Below, in pieces: positions 23,201-33,900 of a DNA stretch of 64,000 nt (position 1 is its first letter; the number at the start of each line of letters is the position of its first letter). The stretch covers positions 48,945,271-49,009,270 of the forward strand of contig CP137666.1 of NCBI GenBank assembly GCA_037976565.1, read 5' to 3'. Under the pieces are notes generated by a model, which saw nothing but the letters and a program-made list of their open reading frames with translations, made no database searches and had not been told where the DNA came from. A program made the translations under genes and the position numbers. The DNA comes from Mesocentrotus franciscanus. Its lineage: Eukaryota; Echinodermata; Echinoidea; Camarodonta; Strongylocentrotidae.

Positions 23201-25890
23201 AAGAATAACATCTCAGCTTTAAATTGGTGTAGGCCATTATTCAGTTAAAATGTCATACGGTAGTTTTAAAAGCCATCAAAGTAGAAAATGATTTTGTCCA
23301 ATTGTACACTAAATGCCGGATAAACCCCATACATGCCGGTTTCAGCTCTAAATTCAATCTGAAACAGTAAGGCCCAAACAACTTGCTTCGGCATGTAATA
23401 TATGTAAAGAATAACATCTCAGCTTTATATTGGTGTAGGCCATTATTTAGTTAAAATGTCATACGCTAGTTTTAAAAGCCATCAAAGTATAAAACGCATT
23501 TTGTCCAATCATTTTCTGTATAGTGCGGATAAACACTGTAAATGCCGGTTTCAGCTCTAAGTTCAATCTAAAACAGTAAGGCCCAAACAACTTGCTTCGG
23601 CATGTGACATATATGAGAGTAAAGAATAACATCTCAGCTTTAAATTGGTGTAGGCCATTATTCAGTTAAAATGTCATACAATAGTTTTAAAAGCCATCAA
23701 AGTAGAAAATGATTTTTGTCCAATTGTACACTCGAAATGCCCGGATAAACCCCATACATGCCGGTTTTAGCTCTAAATTCAATCTGAAACAGTAAGGCCC
23801 AAACAACTTGCTTCGGCATGTGACATATATGAGAATAAAGAATAACATCTCAGCTTTAAATTGGTGTAGGCCATTATTCAGTTAAAATGTCATACGATAG
23901 TTTTAAAAGCCATCAAAGTATAAAACGCATTTTGTACAATTTTTTTCTGTATAGTGTGGATAAACCCTGTAAAAGCCGGTTTCAGCTCTAAGTTCAATCT
24001 GAAACAGTAAGACTCAAACAACTTGCTTCGGCATGTGATATATATGAGAGTAAAGAATAACATCTCAGCTTTAAATTGGTGTAGGCCATTATTCAGTTAA
24101 AATGTGTCATACGATAGTTTTAAAAGCCATCAAAGTAGAAAATGATTTTTGTCCAATTGTACACTCGAAATGCCCGGATAAACCCCATACATGCCGGTTT
24201 CAGCTCTAAATTCAATCTGTAACAGTAAGCCCCAAACATTTTGCTTCGGCATGTGACATATATGAGAGTAAAGAATAACATCTCAGCTTTAAATTGGTGT
24301 AGGCCATTATTCAGTTAAAATGTCATACGATAGTTTTAAAAGCCATCAAAGTAGAAAATGATTTTTGTCCAATTGTACACTCGAAATGCCCGGATAAACC
24401 CCATACATGACGGTTTCAGGTCTAAATTCAATCTGTAACAGTAAGGCCCAAACATTTTGCTTCGGCATGTGACATATATGAGAGTAAAGAATAACATCTC
24501 AGCTTTAAATTGGTGTAGGCCATTATTCAGTTAAAATGTCATACGATAGTTTTAAAAGCCATCAAAGTAGAAAATGATTTTTGTCCAATTATTTTCTGTA
24601 TATTGCGGATAAACCCTGTAAATGCCGGTTTCAGCTCTAAGTTCAATCTGAAACAGTAAGGCTCAAACAACTTGCTTCGGCATGTGACATAATATGAGAG
24701 TAAAGAATAACATCTCAGCTTTAAATTGGTGTAGGCCATTATTCAGTTAAAATGTCATACGATAGTTTTAAATACCGTTAAAGTTTAAAACGCATTTTGT
24801 ACAATTATTTTCTGTATAGTGCGGATAAACCCTGTAAATGCCGGTTTCAGCTCTAAATTCAATCTGTAACAGTAAGCCCCAAACATTTTGCTTCGGCATG
24901 TGACATATATGAGAGTAAAGAATAACATCTCAGCTTTAAATTGGTGTAGGCCATTATTCAGTTAAAATGTCATACGATAGTTTTAAAAGCCATCAAAGTA
25001 TAAAACGCATTTTGTACAATTATTTTCTGTATAGTGTGGATAAACCCTGTAAATGCCGGTTTCAGCTCTAAGTTCAATCTGAAACAGTAAGACTCAAACA
25101 AGTTGCTTCGACACATATGAGAGTAAAGAATAAGATCTCACCTTTCAAATGGTGGCAATCATTATTCAGTTGAAATGTTTAAAACATCCAAATCTATTCT
25201 CTTACTTCTTTTTACGTTACCGTCCGCCGACACGTGCAAAATTTTCTTTTTCAAACTAAAGTATTTAGTATTTTGTTTAGTTCAATCTCAATTAATTTAT
25301 TTAACAATTGTCTTAATATGCTAAAAGTTACGTACATCTAATCGTTTGATAAACGAAACTCCGTAGAATTGCGTGTTCCTATAAAGGGGTGTATCATAAT
25401 CTCAACTTGAAATTGAAATTAGACGTTTTCAACGCTTGAAATGTACCAGTTTATAAGGTATTTGTTCTGCTATAATTATGCCACGTTTTATTTTTACATT
25501 CGAGACTCTTGTACAAGCTTTTATCTAATTTATCTTCTCTTTATCACCCATGTTACACATTCATTTTTCGTTTTTCTTTTTGAAGACACCATAGCGCGAA
25601 TTCTATTGTTTTCCGGGCTAACTTCACCCGAATCCTTAATGGTCGCGGTTATTGGTCGCCAAAAGTAGCCCAATCTGATCATATTCATATTAACACGCAC
25701 AATAATCAATACGTGGGACACGCGCCAGGTATCACACCAACTTATCCACAACAATCATTTCAAAGTTACCTTACCTAACACGTAGTAAATATTCTTCAGC
25801 AGTTGCTGGTGCCTTCTCATGGTCTTCTTCAAGATCACTATTAATACCTGGACGTCCAATCGGCAAAGCTACTGGAAGAAGTTCATCCAT
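14253..25890 (-). CDS. GEMIN2: GEMIN2, SMN-complex subunit (6 exons)
   Basis: Exons in transcript order: 25890-25775, 19565-19478, 18730-18584, 18003-17824, 16880-16701, 14348-14253; all introns are GT-AG and in phase, giving 268 residues (human 280). Gemin2 binds SMN and holds the Sm pentamer during cytoplasmic snRNP assembly. Visible matches to the family: TAEEYLLRVR and TPDVVVAHLD near the N-terminus, PAPRGFAPTTIWQ in exon 3, DSWCQFCLG in exon 4, LFALLACFEKPLL in exon 5, and the terminal ARYFDQTDLADNG in exon 6, which sits alone 2.4 kb downstream. Met at 25890 is chosen because the upstream frame has a stop and no earlier Met. Exon 4 contains an acidic DDEEEE stretch. Intron 1 (6.2 kb) carries large inverted repeats; intron 5 has a 517-bp tandem duplication. 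Confidence 0.94.
15093..16165. repeat. 517-bp tandem duplication in GEMIN2 intron 5
   Basis: Unit 1 (15093-15609) and unit 2 (15610-16165) share the same order of blocks: GTACTATTGCTATGG at the start, CTATGTCCCACGTTTGGTAC, GAAATGAAGCCTACATCTTGG, and TACAAAATCAATAAAAA at the end. Unit 2 has small insertions, including an extra AAAACTCTTGG block near 15790. It is AT-rich with several AATAAA strings; no conserved reading frame is seen. Confidence 0.9.
16225..16335. repeat. GA-rich low-complexity tract
   Basis: Degenerate AGAGAGAG and AGATAGAATGAGA runs in GEMIN2 intron 5. No other signal is visible. Confidence 0.8.
16505..16625. repeat. Degenerate CCCTAA-like tract
   Basis: Loose repeats such as ACCCAACACTAACC, CCCTAACCATAACTCTAAC and CTAATCCTAAAC resemble mutated telomeric CCCTAA units, next to GEMIN2 exon 5. 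A similar tract in the opposite sense (GGTTAG-type) is at 36340-36540. Confidence 0.5.
18245..18510. repeat. Degenerate TGAT/TGAC tetranucleotide tract
   Basis: Runs such as TTGATTGATTGACTGACTG fill about 260 bp of GEMIN2 intron 3. The minus-strand reading frame across it (Ser/Gln/Ile-rich) reflects the repeat and is not counted as a gene. Confidence 0.75.
20518..21709. mobile_element. DNA transposon with 8-bp target duplication (GEMIN2 intron 1)
   Basis: The left end GGCGCTAGTGTAGTTTCGTA is repeated inverted at the right end, and the match continues through CCATTTTTTGAACCCTAACT and, after a 4-bp indel, CTCCGGC. AAGAATAA flanks both sides exactly (20510-20517 and 21710-21717), an 8-bp target-site duplication as made by hAT-type and a few other transposases. 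Inside, 20600-20665 is again inverted at 20838-20905. The right part is interrupted by a younger element at 20911-21639. No transposase frame is seen, so it is non-autonomous. Confidence 0.85.
20911..21639. mobile_element. Nested TA-flanked transposon inside the 20518-21709 element
   Basis: The ends are GAGTAGAGGAGGCAGTTTTC at the left (20911) and the inverse at the right (to 21639), extending as a ~24-bp perfect terminal inverted repeat that includes GGCC. TA lies on both sides (20909-20910 and 21640-21641), compatible with a TA target duplication as in Tc1/mariner-type elements. It splits the host element's inner inverted repeat, so it is the younger insertion. A second inverted pair, GCTGTAGTTTTCGGCC (about 21113) and its inverse (about 21217-21232), lies in its interior. 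No protein frame is apparent. Confidence 0.75.
21922..25252. mobile_element. 3.3-kb foldback element made of ~214-bp repeat arrays
   Basis: Outer ends: GAAAAAGAAAATTTTGCACG at 21922 and its inverse ending at 25252; the match runs about 85 bp on each side to AGAATAGATTTGGATGTTT. Between them a ~214-bp unit is tandemly repeated. Units in plus sense start (TTTTAAAACTATCGTATG) at 21991, 22204, 22420, 22635, 22843 and 23057. At about 23190 the sense flips, and nine further unit junctions in inverse sense lie at about 23262, 23468, 23682, 23899, 24117, 24332, 24548, 24763 and 24979. Two unit variants alternate: one with GTGTACAATTGGAC, one with CTATACAGAAAATAATTG. No transposase is present. The architecture resembles known foldback transposons. 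Confidence 0.9.
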
Positions 25891-26020
25891 CACGCTTTTC
25901 CTGCTTTTCCAAAATAATTCTGCTAGTCTTGATATCAGACAGCATTGCTATTTAGCTAGCGACGTCAGTGTAGTCACTGTGCGCTGCATGTTGTATGGAG
26001 GAGTAAGACCCCCAACCCAT

Positions 26021-26175
26021 TTATTTTCTTGATAGATACACGAGTTTACAGTATGACGAACCTTTGAGCTTTATTTCCGTCATTTGTTCTTGCAAGTTTA
26101 GCTCATCAACCAACCAGCAGATAATACTGATCTCACTCTTTTTGTTCTCCTTCAATTGGACATCACCGAGTTCAT
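26021..26175 (-). CDS. Candidate terminal exon of an unassigned gene
   Basis: Read on the minus strand, TGCTTTCAG at 26176-26184 is a good acceptor. It is followed by 155 bases open in one frame to TAA (26023-26021), encoding about 50 residues beginning DELGDVQLKENKKSE and including ICWLVDELNLQEQMTEI, a plausible charged helix. AATAAA (26025-26020) overlaps the stop. A 19-nt candidate exon at 27150-27132, with AG and GT flanks, joins in frame and would add TELQDS. I cannot assign a family. It could be an alternative end of EEFSEC, the tail of a separate small gene, or chance. Composition and splice signals make it worth recording, but no upstream exons were found. Confidence 0.35.
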
Positions 26176-26262
26176 CTGAAAGCATTTAATAAAATTAAGC
26201 TGACAATCTTATTTGGTCTTTGTGGGGGATAAAAAAGGGAAAGTATACCCCTAGGCCATACC

Positions 26263-26290
26263 TCTCTCTTCCTCTCTCTCTCTCTCTCTT
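26263..26290. repeat. CT-rich microsatellite
   Basis: CTCTCT-type run of under 30 bp interrupted by TTCC. Nothing else is visible nearby. Confidence 0.8.
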
Positions 26291-27182
26291 GATCTCATTT
26301 CGATATTGCCAAATAGTTCTTTAATATATTTTGGACAGTCTACTGCATAAGGCATAATCATAGTTCAAATGACAGTCACAATTCTTTTTATATAATATAT
26401 CACATTTTAATTCACAAAACATATATTCCATGATTTCAAACATATTGATGCTAAAAATAATATTTTGCAAGTTTCATGTATGATAAACATGTATATAAAA
26501 CTACCACAATTTAAAGAACATCAATTTGTTTTAAACAAAAATATATATCGAACAAATTGCACCCATCACTTTGTAAGGCAAATATATTTTTTTCTTATTC
26601 ATGGAAAGTTTATTGGCAGATTCATAAGAGCATGATCAAATACTAAAGTAGATGGAAATAATATAATATTTTTTATGAAACACTGGCAAAAGTATTGTTT
26701 CATGGAATCCAAATCACTTCATATAGAGCATCTCGCAATGTCAGAAAATCTCAGGTTCATCAAAATGTATTCGGTATAAAAATTCAGTATAAAATTATGC
26801 ATTTCATCCACACGCCAGTCATTGTTGCACGATAGTGGTAAATTCATTAGTTATATGAGACGTATTCATTGATGACTCTCCACATAGAATTTACATGATA
26901 GATCATGTATAGGTGAACATTTTATGAACTTTATTTTTTTATAATTCAAATCAATTTGGAATATCATAAGATAATGTCATGTCAAATGTCATATGAAATG
27001 AACTTCAATCATGAGAGCCTAGGTCAGATTACATATAGGTTAGCATCTACAATCATTTATTAATAGAAAAAAATATGGCAGTCTAGCTTTCTGAAATGCG
27101 AGAAAGTATTTATCTATTCTGATTTTCTGACCTGAGTCTTGAAGTTCAGTCTGTTTAGTGACACAAATTAAGTTGAGTATTA

Positions 27183-27365
27183 AACAGTCAAACCTGCTTT
27201 AGTGGCCACCTGTCTACAAAGACCACATTTTTTGTTTCCCTTGAAAATGGTTTCTCATTGAAACATGTACTATAGGCACCTGTACATAAAGACCATCTGC
27301 CTATAAAGACCACTTTTGTTGTCTCCCTTGGGTTGTCTTTATAGACAGGTTTCACTGACACTGTA
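27183..27365. mobile_element. CAGTCAAACCTG-family palindromic repeat, copy 2
   Basis: Starts AACAGTCAAACCTGCTTTAG, contains GGTTTCTCATTGAAACATGTAC, and closes with CTTTATAGACAGGTTTCACTG. It is the longer form of the repeat at 9118-9224. The same long form occurs inverted at 28434-28612, so the two copies flank the last EEFSEC exon. Confidence 0.8.
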
Positions 27366-27417
27366 CAGTCGGACTCAGATTGTCTTAGTGGCAACCTGTC
27401 TATAGTGGTCACTGTAT

Positions 27418-27560
27418 TTAATAATAATAATAATAATATTCCGCTTTTATATAGCGCTTTAACAATGTCTCTAAGCGCTTTACAGATATACTATTACCCC
27501 GGTCATTGGATTCAGTGCTTGCCCGAACACACTGTGTGCACAATCTCCACTCCCTGGGGA
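27418..27560 (+). repeat. (AAT)n-linked interspersed repeat
   Basis: Begins with an AATAATAATAATAAT run, then TTTTATATAGCGCTTT, CTCTAAGCGCTTTACAGATA and ACCCCGGTCATTGGATTC. The GCGCTTTA doublet next to an AAT-type run is seen at the ends of many marine-invertebrate interspersed repeats. A looser cousin is at about 61205-61270. Confidence 0.55.
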
Positions 27561-27904
27561 GCATTCCAGCCAGGCGTTACTTGACGCTAAAAAACTGTTT
27601 GACCAACAATGACGGTTGCATCCTACCGGGTACCCAATTAATAGGTCCCATGTTTATAGTGGCAGCTTTTTTTTTTCTGTTTCCCTTGCATAGATGTAAG
27701 AGACAGATTCCAATGTATTACTGTTTAATCTTTGATAAATAGCAGGCAATTTTAGACCCTACTTTTAAAGTATAATAAAAAGTAAAAAATAATAAAAATG
27801 GTAAAATGATGAAAATATTACTACTATTTGAAATGATTCTTTAAAAAGAATAAAGGCTCTGAGGGGACTACTACATAGAAATGATGTATCTGTTAAAACT
27901 GTTG

Positions 27905-30900
27905 TCACTTCTGGATCATCTGTTTCTTTGTGTCATAAATGTATCTCTTGAATCTAAGGTTGATTTTGATTGGTTGATGCTCGTCATGTGACTCTTTGGC
28001 TGCACTTGGTTCTTGGCCAGATTCTGTAAATCAAAGCAACAGAAAGAAAAAGAAATAATGAATATATAAAAAAAAAATAAACAATTACGATCACGTAAAA
28101 CAGAATACCGGTAAAGGAAATAATAAAATAAAAGTGATTGCAATGATCTCAGTGATAAAGATTCATGAGATCTAAAGTATTTACCTGCTTTAAGTTTACC
28201 ACTCACCTACAAAAATAATTTTGTACAGATAGATAATCCAATGTATAGAATCCAACTTGAAAAACTTTCCTGGCATTCTATGGACTTAAGGTTAAGAAAT
28301 ATGAAGAAAATAAAGGATAACATAAAACCCCGCGCACTGAACCTTACTGAGGTCAGACTTGGGTTTCGTGCAGGTGATATTCTATGAGTGCATAAACCAG
28401 TCTCCTCACAATTCTATTAGAGAGTGTACATATACATGAAACCTGTCTATAAAGACCACCCAAGGGAGACAAGAAAAGTGGTCTTTATAGGCAGATGTTT
28501 TTTTTTTTTGTACAGGTTCCTTTAGTACATGTTTCAATGAGAAACCATTTTCAAGGGAAACAAAAAATGTGGTCTTTGTAGACAGGTGGTCACTAAAGCA
28601 GGTTTGACTGTACTTGCAATATCTCTTTATAGAAGTGCCGAATTTGAAGCTCAAATTTTGAATATGGTGTAGCAATATGAAACCCTACTCCTAACATACA
28701 GAGTAAAATATATTTTTACTTTAAATCAAAGTATTTACCTGCTTTTGCTTTTCTTCCTTTCTTCTTTCCACCTAATGCACTGAGCACCTGCACTGTTTCT
28801 GATTGCAATCCATCTGTATTTCAAAACAAAAAAGAAATTCATGCAATGAAACACATAGTGAAACACAAATGATGTAAACACATTCCACTGATTTTCCAAT
28901 AAAAGTATATCAAAGAATGGAAGTAAAAAATAAAACAGGAATAGTTGACAAGTGTGAAAAGTTTTCTGAACACTGATCATTCAAATTGTTTCTCGTATGC
29001 ACAATGCCATTATTATATGATATTATTGAAATAAAAACAACTTCATTATTCATCCAAGTCAAATTGGTTTAAAGTTCACAGAATGACATAGAATATCCCA
29101 AACCAGAGGTCAGGCATATTTAAACAGTATTCAGCAAATGTCATAATTCAAGAAATTATAATTGGTGGCTACTTTTGAAATAAATCCATATTGTAATTTC
29201 TTTTCATATGATAAAAAAAAGTTCAGAAAATCAAGCCAGTATACAAATGATGCATGCTCACAAGTTCATTATACAATCTATCCGCACTCGAGTTGAGGAT
29301 GTGTGTTTCTATCGCACAAAGCCGTTAGGCTGAGTGCGATAGATACACACAGCATCAACGAGGGCGGATAGATCGTATAATGAACGAATGAAAACATGCA
29401 TCATTTGTTTTATACAACGAAACTCCTAGATCCTTGTTATTTGATGTAAAAATAATTAATTCAAGATTGTTTCGTGACAGTTTATGGCTGAAAAATAAAT
29501 CTCAAGTTTTAATAAGTCTCAATTTAGTGCGCACACATAAGTATAGATATAGTAAGCGCACCTCTATCTATACCTATTTACGCATAGTGCTGCGCAAGAA
29601 TAGACCCATGTGTACACGCAGTATTAAGCGCCCTAACCTCCACGCGCACTACTGCGCGGCACTGAAAAATCGTTGGATAGTACTGAAAAATATTGCACGC
29701 TTTTTCATGAAAAAGCGTGCAATAGGCTCAGTAAATGAATCCCACGTGACCGCGCATGACCAATCATTTGATTAGGATCTGGGAGTGAGTTGTATAATAC
29801 AAGATAATAATCTAATTTCATTCTATGATATAAACTATATAGGCAGAAGCAAAAGATTTAGCACTGGCATGAAAAATAACTGTTTTAATAAGTGATTAAA
29901 TCTAAAATAGGACAGACTTTAAATCAAAAGATGTAAATGACTAATATCAGATTCTTACTTGGTATCCTGACTTTGAACTTTCCACTCTGTCCGAATCCTC
30001 CCTCGATGATACCCTCCTCTCCTGTCGAGAGTTGAACCTTGAGACCGGTGAAGGTTTGTAAGTTTGTCTCCTTCTTGAATAATGACCTTCCAATCACACT
30101 ATACTCATCTGTCATCTGTTGAATTAAAACAATTGAATATGGTTTTGACCTCTTTTGTCATGGATGGGGTATAGAGTTGAAGGTTGACAAAAATAAGTGA
30201 CCTAAAACTCATGTTGCTATCACAATACCAGGTATGCAAATTTCTGATGATTCTTTAGCAAAGAAAAATTTAAACCAACTTCATAACCATATTCATAATG
30301 TATAGAGGATGAGACATGGAGAGAAACAGACAGACATAGAAAGACAGAGAAAACTGAGAAAATGAGAAAGAGAGACAGATGGATAGACAAAAGAGAGACA
30401 GACATAGATGGAGATGGAGAGAGAGAGAGACAGACAGACATACAGACAGACAGAGAGAGAATGAGAGAAAGACATAAACAACTAGATGGAACTTCAACTG
30501 CGCGCAGTCGAAAATGATGCCTCCGCCATAGAGCAATTTTACAAACCAAAATGGAAGCAATTTTTAAAATTCAAGTTTGATTGTAATCCATCTGTTGGTT
30601 CTAATGATAACGCGATCACGAGCTATTTTGAGATACATAATGAGCCCTGTGACCTTTGACCTCGTGACCCCAAATCTAATCAGTTCATTGACTCTGCAAG
30701 ATACATACATGACCCAAGTTTGGCGGTAATCCATCAATCGGTTCTTGAGATAACGTGATCACAAGCTATTTTGCATACATAATGAGCCCTGTGACCTTAG
30801 ACCTTTGACCTCGTGACCCCAAAATCTAATCAGTTCATTGACTCTGCAAGATACATACATGACCCAAGTTTGGCGGTAATCCATCAATCGGTTCTTGAGA

Positions 30901-33900
30901 TAAAGTGATCACGAGCTATTTTTGCATACATAATGAGCCCTGTGACCTTTGACCTTTGACCTCGTGACCCCAAAATCTAATCAGTTCATTAGCTCTGCAA
31001 GATACATACATGACCCAAGTTTGGCGGTAATCCATCAATCGGTTCTTGAGATAACGCGATCACAAGCTATTTTTGCATACATAATGGGCCCTGTGACCTT
31101 TGACCTTGGACCTCGTGACCCCAAAATCTAATCAGTTCATTAGCTCTGCAAGATACATACATGACCCAAGTTTGGCGGTAATCCATCAATCGGTTCTTGA
31201 GATAACGCGATCACAAACTATTTTTGCATACATAATGGACCCTGTGACCTTTGACCTTGGACCTCGTGACCCCAAAATCTAATCACTTCATTAGCTCTGC
31301 AAGATACATACATGACCTGAGTTTGGCGGTAATCCATCAATTGGTTCTTGAGATAACGCGATCACGAGAACGGGACGTACGTACGGACGGACGGACAACC
31401 AGAAAACATAATGCCTCCGGCTACGTTGTAGCGGAGGCATAAAAACAGAGAAACAAGTAATTAAACTTACCCTGTCTACAAGTCCTTCTCTTAGTTTTGT
31501 TTTATAGATCTTCAGTTGAGGTAGTACTGTTTCAACATAATTCTGGAGAAGGAAATCAAACAGTATCAAATAGTTTAATACATACAGCTTACAATCTAAA
31601 CATAATTTTATCATTTATGATCTACAACATATCATATATTCCAGGCAAAAATTGTATTTCTTTGTTCTTTGACCTGATGGAATTTAATTGAATTCAGAAA
31701 CTCATTAGATGTTCTTTGTGTTTTCATTTAAAAAATATGCCTCCTTTGAAAAATGATGCTGTCATCATAAAAAGTACTACCGGTATGCAGAATATATAAT
31801 ATATTACAAAATACAACACAAAATAAAGCATAAAGCACCCCAAAAAAAAAAAAACAATTTCTATATAGTTAACAAGATAGTCAATGCTTCATTGAAGGTC
31901 AAGAACATTATTTTGTGATATTCTAATTCAAACACAGACTCACAACGATCCTTTTGGAAGCACAAGAAATGTTGAAAAACAATGCCCTCTTCCCTTAAAA
32001 CTCTCATTATATCATAGATATTAAAGGTAAAGACCAGTTTTGGAAACGCCCCTCTCTCAAAAAAATGAAATGGATGCTCTCATTACCAATCATGTGAAAG
32101 AATATGTTTTGACTAATACGTGATGATACAAATTTTGCCGGGAAAGTCGGGAAACCGCCTACTAATTGATATATTTGGTAAATTATTATATTTATTGGGA
32201 CCAAATAGATATCGCGCACGTGGTCGTGTAGTCCCATATACATCTTTCTGTGTACAGTGATTGTAATTTTACCAAGACTGGGCCAAATTTCTTATCATTT
32301 TGATGATTCCAGAACCTTGCAGTACACGCCAATACTTATATGCTAGATGATCAACCTTTTCTGATCGATTCCACAATGTTTCTTTCACAATCCAATCGGA
32401 TGACCAGAACTGGCCTTTATCTTTAATCACTACATGTACTTTTAAAAATAAATCAGGCCTACAGCTGACAAAGTAGTAAAGATCCCCCTTCCATTTTCTT
32501 TGATGATTACCAATACATTACTTTGCACATTATGTAACTCTCATAACAAACACTAGTACCTACCTTGTCTGTTATTGCATGTAGTAGTTTACCATGGAAA
32601 GCTAATCTACAAGTATTGGCATGTGCAGGAGTGTAGTCAAGGAAGAAAAGTGAACAGCTACGAAAGATGTTTCATGATGACCACTTTGCTAGACATTTTT
32701 ACAAAATACTGTCCTAAAATGATAAAACACTGCTGAAAATCACTCTGGGTCCAAACACTAAAACAATATTAAGTTTACCAAATTCTGTATCAGCAATTAA
32801 ATTTAAAATTTGCAGAAATGTTCCAGTAGCTAACATTTATGGATTTTAAAAATGATCTTCACTATTGAAAACACGTCTATATACATAATAAAACAAATTT
32901 CAAACAATGTACAAGACAGTTATATAGAAATACCATTCATGGCAGTCTTAGTTAAAAACAACCAAAAATACATAAATTGTCAAAAGCATTGGAAGATTCA
33001 AAGGATATGAATATCTGTATCTAATTTTGACCCAATGATTAAGCAGTTTCTTGGACACGCTACTGGCTTTTCAAACTCCAGCAAGGCCCACTGTTGAGTT
33101 GGCAACATCTCCTTCTCTCCTTCACTGGCAGCTCCTGGAATGTTCTCCTTGTTATGCTCCTGCTTGCTGGTACTGTCCGCTGTGTGGAGTTCTTCTTCGT
33201 ACAGGTACTCTGGTTCAAAGTTGAACTCTGAAAAAAGCAATAATTTCAGGTGAAGTTGACGGACCACCATTGGCATCGCTAGAAGGGGATGGCAGTTTGA
33301 CACTCCTATTAAAATGTTGTCGACAAATCAGTGATTTTTATAAGATACAAGCAAATCTAATACTTGTTGGAAAAAAATTGTAAACATCTGAGGGCAAATT
33401 TTCTAATTTGAGGAGCAATTTTCATCTTTGTTGGCAAATTATAAACTCTGAGCATGTTTGGCTTTTGCTTGTTGGAAAATTACTAAGTAGTTGGAAAATC
33501 TGGCCAGACATCAACCCCCCCCCCCTTTCAAAAACTTTCAATGTAGAAATTTGCTTAGTGTGTAATGATTGGACTACCTATAATCCTAAAAAGACAGGGG
33601 GTCTGTCAAGCCCCCCCCCCCCAGAAAATTTTCCTACATGACTTTGGAGATGGGTGCAAAGTTTTGTGGCGATTGGTTGCTTCAAGGCAGAGATCTTCAT
33701 CTTGAGAGTATGGCATCCCCCTCCCCCTAGATTTTAAAGCCTCCAAACAAGCATATTTTTTATGGTAAAATAATCCATACCTAATGCTTGATCATGTGTT
33801 GATGAGCAACTTTCATCCCTGTCAGCAAATTATAAAATCTGAACATGTTTGGCTTTTGCTTGTTGGAAAATTGCAAACTCTGGCCTTACATCACCCAGAT

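Larger units (their letters stand above)
25891..27904. other. Spacer between GEMIN2 and EEFSEC
   Basis: The GEMIN2 promoter must lie near 25891-26010. The interval holds a candidate minus-strand terminal exon (26021-26175) with a possible micro-exon (27132-27150), CT-rich tracts near 26263-26290, a palindromic repeat (27183-27365) and a (AAT)n-linked interspersed repeat (27418-27560). The remaining AT-rich sequence shows nothing further. Confidence 0.55.

Noticed and set aside
22006..24739. Three 61-67 residue frames (MAYTNLKLRCYSLLS-type)
   Set aside because: Repeat-unit translations inside the foldback array.
21991..25190. Regular repeated units resembling a CRISPR array at first glance
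   Set aside because: Units are ~214 bp without unique spacers, in both orientations, in an animal intron; it is a foldback element.
30949..31442. Repeated 60-residue frames
   Set aside because: Same 151-bp tandem unit read three times.
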